A stretch of DNA of 14,409 bases. Origin: Planctomycetaceae bacterium (lineage in GTDB: Bacteria; Planctomycetota; Planctomycetia; Pirellulales; Thermoguttaceae). How positions within the stretch are numbered: position 1 is the stretch's first letter; every line of letters starts with the position of its first letter. A program made the translations under genes and the position numbers. The stretch is taken from NCBI GenBank assembly GCA_031282385.1, contig JAITDV010000019.1:1-14409 (forward strand), given 5' to 3'. The notes under the pieces were generated by a model. It saw only the letters and a program-made list of their open reading frames with translations, was not told where the DNA came from and searched no databases. Shown here one piece after another: positions 6,870 to 12,214 of this stretch.

Positions 6870-6970
6870 ATTCTTATTCCCCTTCTTCGGAGGGGTTAGG
6901 GGTGGTCTCTGAGGAGTTAAAGGCGGTTTTTTGTTGCGTTGATGTATTTTTAGGTTAGAGAAAAGGTCTA
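6870..6970 (-). repeat. Half copy of the 195-bp element
   Basis: The reverse complement reads TAGACCTTTTCTCTAACCTA...CAACGCAACAAAAAACC...GAGACCACCCCTAACCCC, matching 5241-5352 with an 11-base gap and few mismatches. Only the left half and one inverted-repeat arm are present. It lies in opposite orientation to the left half of the full element, so lpxA sits between inverted repeats of ~100 bp. Confidence 0.8.
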
Positions 6971-7077
6971 TTGGACTTCAATTTGTATTCTAATCTGTGG
7001 CGATTTAGCTCTAATTGCCAACAATTTGATCAGAAATTTTGGCAATATTAACTGAATTTATGGCGATTTAACCTTTT

Positions 7078-7175
7078 AAACTGTTCGCATTTTAATTTCT
7101 TTTACAGTTGCCTGCCTACTTATTGGAAAGCAGGCTTTTACGCTCTTGCGGCACGCAATTTGCGACACGAACAGT
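7078..7175 (+). repeat. 98-bp palindromic element, copy 4
   Basis: AAACTGTTCGCATTTTAA to CGACACGAACAGT. Hairpin arms GCCTGCCT and AAGCAGGC have one C/A mismatch. It ends three bases from the stop of the 7179-7739 gene, so that gene's mRNA would carry its complement in the 3' UTR. Confidence 0.88.
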
Positions 7176-7178
7176 CTA

Positions 7179-7739
7179 TTATCTTAAACCTCTGTGTTGG
7201 AAGTCGCATTTATTTGTTATTTTCCAATTGCCGTTGTTTGTTTTTCTCATTTCGATGTCAAATTCTACACGTTCTGGTACTGGTTTATCGGTTGGAAATT
7301 CGTTTTTTAGCCATCCGCTTTTCGGCATCCAATTTACCATTGCAATAAACGTAACCGAAGCAACCGGTGGATTGGTCAAGTAATTTACTTTCACGTCAAG
7401 ACTAGAAAAAGATGCATGAGGGATAAGAATCAATGACATATTACTTCTTGCCAGACTGCGCGGTTTTTCGGCGCTGTCATCAATAAATGTTAAAACCAAC
7501 TCAAGATCATCGTTCTCAATTGCACGAACAATTTTGTTGAGAGCACGTGTAACTGATTTACGATCCGTGTCAACAAAACAGTAAAGCAAAATACCAATCA
7601 CAAGCAAACCAACCACTAAAAGAGTTGTAACTACGAATGTTCGTATTTGTTGGTTTTGTTGAAACATGCTAAAACCGACAACTCCGACAACAAACGCCAA
7701 ACCAATCCATATCCATATATTTTCAAGCAATATTACCAT
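7179..7739 (-). CDS. Hypothetical membrane protein: two TM helices and a soluble C-terminal domain
   Basis: 186 residues. Residues ~7-26 (IWIWIGLAFVVGVVGFSMF) and ~35-55 (FVVTTLLVVGLLVIGILLYCF) are transmembrane. Residues ~57-186 form a soluble domain beginning DTDRKSVTRALNKIVRAIENDDLELVLTFI (quoted only for its layout: a helix followed by a short acidic turn), which recalls the helical start of NTF2/SnoaL-like folds, and ending in a strand-like FDIEMRKTNNGNWKITN. I recall similar two-TM plus NTF2-like hypotheticals in planctomycetes, but function is unknown. The ATG has no Shine-Dalgarno, and no better start is seen because the first TM follows at once. It is a lone minus-strand gene between repeat copies 4 and 5. 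Confidence 0.75.
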   Translation of the reverse strand: MVILLENIWIWIGLAFVVGVVGFSMFQQNQQIRTFVVTTLLVVGLLVIGILLYCFVDTDRKSVTRALNKIVRAIENDDLELVLTFIDDSAEKPRSLARSNMSLILIPHASFSSLDVKVNYLTNPPVASVTFIAMVNWMPKSGWLKNEFPTDKPVPERVEFDIEMRKTNNGNWKITNKCDFQHRGLR

Positions 7740-7863
7740 TGATTATCAAATACTCCATAAATAATCGTTACAAAAACTGATAACAAGTCTGTTATAAAGA
7801 AACTGTTCTAAATGTAATAGTTCATTTTGACCTATTCTCATTTTTCATTGTTCTGTGTGGTTT

Positions 7864-7962
7864 AAACTGTTCACACTTTGAGTTTCCATTACAGTTGCCT
7901 GCTTACTTATCGGCAAGCAGGCTTTTACACTCCTGAGTCGCGCAATTTATAGTACGAACAGT
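7864..7962 (+). repeat. 98-bp palindromic element, copy 5
   Basis: AAACTGTTCACACTTTGA to ATAGTACGAACAGT. Hairpin arms GCCTGCTT and AAGCAGGC pair perfectly, and the terminal repeats ACTGTTC/GAACAGT are perfect; the closest copy to a consensus. Confidence 0.9.
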
Positions 7963-8042
7963 ATAACACCCGGATTAAATGCTTCAACAACAGCAGTCAA
8001 GCAAATAAAGACATAATTCCAGTACAATAATAAAGTTTTTTA

Positions 8043-8083
8043 GTATCATTTCATCCAAATGCAAGATTCGAATGAAATGATAC
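8043..8083. terminator. 12-bp perfect inverted repeat downstream of the 8102-8782 gene
   Basis: GTATCATTTCAT (8043-8054) and ATGAAATGATAC (8072-8083) are perfect complements with a 17-base loop. On the minus strand the hairpin begins 18 bases past the stop of the 8102-8782 gene and is followed by TAAAAAACTTTATT. It is AT-rich and lacks a proper T-run, so mRNA-end protection or protein binding is as likely as termination. Confidence 0.5.
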
Positions 8084-8101
8084 AAAACTGTTTTTATAAA
8101 A

Positions 8102-8782
8102 TTATTGCATAACTACTTTCACAATTGTTTTTTCGTAACCTAAACTTTTTAGTACTTCAAGTATTTCGGAGCAAGTTGGGAACATACGACCACTGCTGCG
8201 TTTGTACTCACTGACGGCGTTCATAAATTCAACTTCTTCAAGTGAATAATTCCGTTCGCAAGTTGTAGGATCAATTTGTCTGCGGCGGTGTTTTTGAGGG
8301 CGGCTTAAAGTTGTGGTTTGTTTTTTTCTGTTGTTTGTTTTTATAATAGAGTCAAACTCATCAAGCGTAGCCAATTCGTCCGAATCAAAAGGAATATTGT
8401 TGTCTGTTATATCTATTGTGTCGTAATATTTCTTTTTCTTTTTTAGTTGCCGTGGCCAACTAACGTATGCTCGTTTACGTTTCGTCTTTTCCGCTGAATT
8501 ATGCAACATATTTTCCGTTCCAACAGTTGTAGTTGTTGTGATTGGAGCAACTGTTGTTTGTTTTTTAGGAGTGGTGTTATCTGCCGGATTGATTTTGTTG
8601 TTTGTTTCAGCGGTTGCGGTTTTTGTAAGGATTTTACGTTTACGTGATGATTTTGACTTTCCGGTTATCGGCGTCAAATGGTGATTGCCGGTCAAATCGA
8701 CATGCGGCGTTAGTGGAACGACGGTCTGGAAATTTCCGGTTAATGATTGTCTATTTTCGAGGGGAATTTGAGTAGTTTTCAT
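8102..8782 (-). CDS. Basic, mostly disordered protein with a conserved-looking C-terminal domain
   Basis: 226 residues. Residues 1-165 are low-complexity, rich in Thr, Asn, Lys and Arg, with basic clusters (KSKSSRKRK, KTKRKRAY, LKKKKKYY) and one acidic stretch (FDSDELATLDEFDS). Residues ~166-226 look folded: RRRQIDPTTCERNY, EEVEFMNAVSEYKRSSGRMF, PTCSEILEVLKSLGYEK. I recall closely similar tails in small planctomycete hypotheticals; no function is known to me, and nucleic-acid binding is a guess from the basic charge. AGGAG lies 6-7 bases before the ATG, the best ribosome-binding site in the window, so the start is secure. Single-gene unit. Confidence 0.82.
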   Translation of the reverse strand: MKTTQIPLENRQSLTGNFQTVVPLTPHVDLTGNHHLTPITGKSKSSRKRKILTKTATAETNNKINPADNTTPKKQTTVAPITTTTTVGTENMLHNSAEKTKRKRAYVSWPRQLKKKKKYYDTIDITDNNIPFDSDELATLDEFDSIIKTNNRKKQTTTLSRPQKHRRRQIDPTTCERNYSLEEVEFMNAVSEYKRSSGRMFPTCSEILEVLKSLGYEKTIVKVVMQ

Positions 8783-8952
8783 TGTTTCTCCTTTGTAATT
8801 AAACTGATCGTGTCTGTAATTTTGCCGGCAATTACGGATTACTTTGCAGCAATCCGGTAATTAAACAACACGCAATTATTTTTTCGTTTGTCTTCACTAT
8901 TACGCGGGCAAGCCGAAAAATTCTCATGTATGTTTTTTGAACAATAAATTTT

Positions 8953-9051
8953 AAACTGTTCACACATTAAATTTCATTTATCACCGCTTGCTTACCTATA
9001 GGAAAGCAGGCTTTTACGCTATTGAGCCGCGAAATTTATAGCACGATCAGA
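8953..9051 (+). repeat. 98-bp palindromic element, copy 6
   Basis: AAACTGTTCACACATTAA to ATAGCACGATCAG. Hairpin arms GCTTGCTT and AAGCAGGC pair fully with one T.G wobble. The right terminus is the most degraded of the full copies. Confidence 0.85.
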
Positions 9052-9102
9052 ATACAAAACATTCAGTTAGTCTCCAGCAAGTTCTGTTATGGAGATGTTA
9101 AT

Positions 9103-9129
9103 GGGGGGATGGGTTAATGGGGACAAGGG
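9103..9129 (+). other. G-quadruplex-type motif
   Basis: Four G tracts of 6, 3, 4 and 3 are separated by AT, TTAAT and ACAA, meeting the usual G3+N1-7 pattern. This is striking in an AT-rich intergenic region. It lies 52 bases after copy 6 and about 575 before the hydrolase start. Confidence 0.6.
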
Positions 9130-9704
9130 TTTCTCAAGAAAAATTTTTTGTGTTGAGTAATTAATTTGCGCAACGTTAATTATTCAAAAATTTTTTCAAT
9201 ATTTATCAGGCATCTGAACAGTTCGGATTTTAGGCAGTATTCTTGATATGATTCTAAATTTTCGTTTGGCTATATTGCGGCGATTTGGTGTTGCGTATTA
9301 AAACAACACAAATGTTCGGCGGCTGACTTTCCGTTAAGTTAGCCTTATGCAGTTTAGTGAAAATTGGAGTGTCGGCAGTTTAAAATTCCGATTGTGTGTT
9401 GCAATTGCCGATAAACATGGAAAAACCCGTTTGCAGAGTCGGTCAATGTTTTGTTAAATTTTAACGATCATTAAAAAATTACGGATTTAATAAAGTTACC
9501 GGTTGTAGTAGTTTGGGGGTTGTATTTTTTATAACGATTATATTGTTTAGATTATGGTTTGGGTTTGCTGAATTTTGAATCGGCTGCGGTTTAATTGTTA
9601 CAATAAATACTGTCGTTAAGTATTATTTTGTGTTTAACGTCTCAAAAACTTTGTTGAATTAACTTTGGCTATGGCGGTTGATTTTTTTTGATGGGGAAAA
9701 GGAT

Positions 9705-10793
9705 ATGATTAGGTTTGTTGTATGTTTTTTTGTGTCGGTTTATTTTATTTCCTTTCAATTTTTGTTAAGCTGTAGCGGGTTTGAGCAATATTCTATTACT
9801 ATCGGGCAAACAGTCTGGCGCGATTATTACCGCCAACGTGATATTCCGGTTAAATTTTTTATTCCAGCGGTTCCTGTAACGTCTAACTCAAATAATCCGC
9901 AACAAGGATTGCCAATAATTCTATTTTCACATGGGTTGGGTGGTACATTTGATCGTTGTGCGTATTTGAGTCGGGCGTGGAGTTCGTTTGGTTTTATTGT
10001 TATTTCGGTGCAACATCCTGGCAGTGATGAAAGGATATGGCGGGGAAAGGTGCGTTTTGTCAAAGAGTTGCGGGATTCGTATGAGCAGAATTGGAATTGC
10101 AGGACGCGGGCGGAAGATTTACGTTTTGTGTTGGATAATTTTGTTGCGATGGCAGCGGCAGGCAAGTTGGGGCAATTGAGGGCGGACGTCAATAATGTTG
10201 GTGTGAGCGGTTATGATATTGGTTCTCTTGCGCCGTTGCTTTTATCGGGTCAAATGCCTCCTGATCAAGGAGTATCTTTGCGGGACGATCGCGTTAAGGC
10301 GGTTGTGGCAATGAGTCCGCCGGTGCGGAATCCGGGATTGGACAACACCAAAGTTTATGCGGGAATAAAAATTCCTGCTTTGTTTATTACCGGAACAAAA
10401 GATAACGGAATTATAGGCGTAACCAAAGCACACCAACGCAGAATTCCGTTTGATTGTATGACAAGTGAGAACAGGTATCTTGTTATTTTCCACAACGGAG
10501 ATCATCAAGTTTACGCGGGACCTTTATTTTCTATTTCAAATTTGTTCAGGCAAGACGCTATTTACCAAGCTGTGATTACACGTGTTTCAAGTTATTTTTG
10601 GTTGGCTTACCTTGCCAATAACAATTGGGCAAAAAGCATAATGGACAATAAACAAATAGACGTTTCGCTCATTAATATTGCGACTATTGAAAAGCATATC
10701 AAACCGAAAGATCAAAATCAAATTCCAAAGAAGACAAATTCATCTGTGTTTCTTCCGTCGCAATACTACCGAAAAATTATTTACGCCCAATAA
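9705..10793 (+). CDS. Exported alpha/beta hydrolase (PAF-acetylhydrolase/dienelactone-hydrolase-like) with Asp at the nucleophile position
   Basis: 362 residues. Residues 1-22 are a signal sequence; LLSC at 20-23 is a possible lipobox (C23). The fold begins PIILFSHGLGGTFDRCAYLS (oxyanion region), then FGFIVISVQHPGSD. Homologues in this family carry GHSFG at the nucleophile elbow; here it reads GYDIG, so D171 replaces Ser. The other triad members appear kept: D233 (FITGTKDN) and H267 (HNGDHQVY). Asp nucleophiles occur in epoxide hydrolases and haloalkane dehalogenases, so the protein may be an inactive relative or have changed chemistry. The start was chosen because MIRFVVCFFVSVYF is a normal signal start; AAAAGG lies only 2 bases before the ATG. 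A TTG at 9678 would add nine residues. Downstream it converges with another hydrolase gene. Confidence 0.85.
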   Translation: MIRFVVCFFVSVYFISFQFLLSCSGFEQYSITIGQTVWRDYYRQRDIPVKFFIPAVPVTSNSNNPQQGLPIILFSHGLGGTFDRCAYLSRAWSSFGFIVISVQHPGSDERIWRGKVRFVKELRDSYEQNWNCRTRAEDLRFVLDNFVAMAAAGKLGQLRADVNNVGVSGYDIGSLAPLLLSGQMPPDQGVSLRDDRVKAVVAMSPPVRNPGLDNTKVYAGIKIPALFITGTKDNGIIGVTKAHQRRIPFDCMTSENRYLVIFHNGDHQVYAGPLFSISNLFRQDAIYQAVITRVSSYFWLAYLANNNWAKSIMDNKQIDVSLINIATIEKHIKPKDQNQIPKKTNSSVFLPSQYYRKIIYAQ

Positions 10794-10827
10794 TTCTCGC
10801 GGCAATATCAAATAAACAACACGTCAA

Positions 10828-10844
10828 GAAAAAATCTTTTTTTC
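10828..10844. terminator. A/T palindrome between convergent genes
   Basis: GAAAAAA and TTTTTTC (arms 10828-10834 and 10838-10844) make a weak symmetric hairpin with T-runs on both strands, 35 bases past the hydrolase stop. A bidirectional terminator is possible, but the stem is nearly all A-T. Confidence 0.3.
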
Positions 10845-10846
10845 AC

Positions 10847-10879
10847 ATTTGAATTTTTGTAATATCTCAGTGGAATTTT
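10847..10879 (-). repeat. Short repeat, copy B (partner at 2743-2775)
   Basis: ATTTGAATTTTTGTAATAT, then CTCAGTGGAAT, is 28 of 32 identical to copy A. On the minus strand it reads NSTEILQKFK. Both copies lie a short way downstream of a plus-strand gene. Confidence 0.5.
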
Positions 10880-10921
10880 CGTTCTTTTAATAAGAGTAGC
10901 TTGAATAGTTAAACTTTGATT

Positions 10922-11848
10922 TCAATTTTTGTTGTGTGATTCGTTGATTTTTTTGAACCATAGTCTTGCTTTTTTGCGGATTGGCAGGTCCCTGAGAATC
11001 CATGTTGCGGTGTGATTGGGATAGTGGAAAGGCTCTATTTCAAATTGTTCTGCGAATCCGGTATTTTCGAGATATTTTTTTGTTGTGTCGAGTTTACCTT
11101 CTTGCGAGAACCAAACGGGGCGAGTCCCAAGACGTTTCAACCGTTCAAGTGCCGACTTACGATCCGCTCCCGCATAACCCCATTTTTCGTTAACGCCGTC
11201 AAGATGAGCATGACAAAAAAAACCTGACCACAAACCTGCAATATCGTCGTCTCGCAACCCAATATAAAAACATCCAATACTTCCCCGCGAAAACCCCGCA
11301 AGAATAACCCGCCGCGAATCACCCCCAAAACGAAAACAAACATCTTTAACTGTCTCTATACAATATTGCTTTGTTTTTTCAACATTGCCCCACCACTTCT
11401 CACAATTGCTCAACTTATTTTGGTCTTCTTTGACAAACGGCAAACAAACCCAAATTGCACCTTCACCACCGCTCAATCCATACCCAAGAACACATCCATC
11501 AACCGTCCCGTCTGAAAAATCTTGCCCGTTACGATAACCGCCATTACCCGGAAACTCCACAATAACCGGCAATTTCGATCGCTTCGTCCAACCCGTCGGC
11601 AAATACAACGTATGATAAACATTTGTCTCTTCCCAATTCGGTGTTGTAAACCGCACACGTTTACCCGCTTGCGGAGTTTCATTAACAACAACCGGAACAG
11701 TAACATCTACAGGCATTTCATAAAGCGACAACTCGTCGGCATACAATTGCACAACAGAAAAAAACGCAAAAAAAAGAAAAAAATAAAGCAATATTTCAGT
11801 GAATTTAGTGTTTTTAGGATGTAAACAGTTTAATCTTACCTTATTCAT
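10922..11848 (-). CDS. Exported alpha/beta hydrolase (esterase-like)
   Basis: 308 residues. After a basic start, residues ~18-37 are a signal peptide or anchor (EILLYFFLFFAFFSVVQLYA, likely cut after LYA). The domain shows YHTLYLPTGW, LPVIVEFPGNGGYRNG (oxyanion loop), GYGLSGGEGAIWVCLPFV, a nucleophile elbow GFSRGS with S187, DDDIAGLWSGFFCHAHLDGV, and a late histidine in HYPNHTATW (H279); the acid may be D254. This layout fits planctomycete/verrucomicrobial hydrolases related to PHB-depolymerase and feruloyl-esterase types, probably acting on an ester outside the cytoplasm; substrate unknown. No Shine-Dalgarno at the ATG. It lies 83 bases beyond the Rpn fragment's stop, in the same direction, and could be read with it and cpaB. 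Confidence 0.85.
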   Translation of the reverse strand: MNKVRLNCLHPKNTKFTEILLYFFLFFAFFSVVQLYADELSLYEMPVDVTVPVVVNETPQAGKRVRFTTPNWEETNVYHTLYLPTGWTKRSKLPVIVEFPGNGGYRNGQDFSDGTVDGCVLGYGLSGGEGAIWVCLPFVKEDQNKLSNCEKWWGNVEKTKQYCIETVKDVCFRFGGDSRRVILAGFSRGSIGCFYIGLRDDDIAGLWSGFFCHAHLDGVNEKWGYAGADRKSALERLKRLGTRPVWFSQEGKLDTTKKYLENTGFAEQFEIEPFHYPNHTATWILRDLPIRKKARLWFKKINESHNKN

Positions 11849-11931
11849 TGACTTTGTCTTGTGCCTTAAAAAAACGAAAATTAAACTGAATAGTTACAAA
11901 ATAATATTTTTATAGGTCTCTCTAAATTTTT

Positions 11932-12189
11932 TTAATTGTGTGCAAGGTTTTGCTCAAATTCTTCCAGCGATTCACAATCTATCGCCTGATATAAAAGCGA
12001 TTCCAATGCGATCAAATCTCTGTAAGAATTAACTACCGAAGAAATTGAATCAGGTATTTTCCTGAAACGTCTTTCAAGTATCTTCAGAATAGCTTCAGCT
12101 TTACCTTTAGCCATACCTTCAGCTATACCTTCGACTTTACCTTCGTTATATAAAATTCCTAATGTTGAATTGACCATTTCATTAGCCAC
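11932..12189 (-). CDS. C-terminal fragment of an Rpn/PD-(D/E)XK nuclease family transposase-like protein
   Basis: 85 residues from a GTG. The repeated GKVEGIAEGMAKGKAEAIL followed by ILERRFRKIPDSI and a final ESLEEFEQNL is typical of the tail of Rpn-type proteins (recombination-promoting nuclease/putative transposase), where EGxAEG repeats precede a short helical domain. The ~200-residue N-terminal nuclease domain with its catalytic D and E/K residues is absent: upstream the frame meets TAA at 12211-12213, inside the cpaB end. So this is a remnant or an orphan tail domain. An ATG at codon 5 is an alternative start; no good ribosome-binding site. It begins 25 bases after the cpaB stop in the same direction. 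Confidence 0.6.
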   Translation of the reverse strand: MANEMVNSTLGILYNEGKVEGIAEGMAKGKAEAILKILERRFRKIPDSISSVVNSYRDLIALESLLYQAIDCESLEEFEQNLAHN

Positions 12190-12214
12190 CTTTTCTGATA
12201 CTAAATTTGATTAT

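Larger units (their letters stand above)
8783..9704. other. Long gene-free region before the 9705-10793 hydrolase gene
   Basis: About 920 bases between divergent genes, so promoters for both should lie here. It contains copy 6 (8953-9051) and a G-rich motif (9103-9129). No reading frame beyond a few tens of codons with plausible features; a 36-codon ATG frame at 9347-9457 was not accepted. From 9130 to 9704 nothing else was recognised. Confidence 0.6.

Noticed and set aside
6971..7077. Short open minus-strand frame beside the half-copy repeat, considered as the missing 5' part of the 6686-6868 remnant
   Set aside because: No start codon, only ~29 codons, and no similarity or frame continuity with the remnant could be argued.
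3106..9051. Repeated ~98-bp units considered as a CRISPR-like array
   Set aside because: Units are spaced irregularly by 0.7-2 kb with genes between and occur in both orientations.
9347..9457. 36-codon ATG frame with balanced composition
   Set aside because: No Shine-Dalgarno and no recognisable features; too short to separate from chance.
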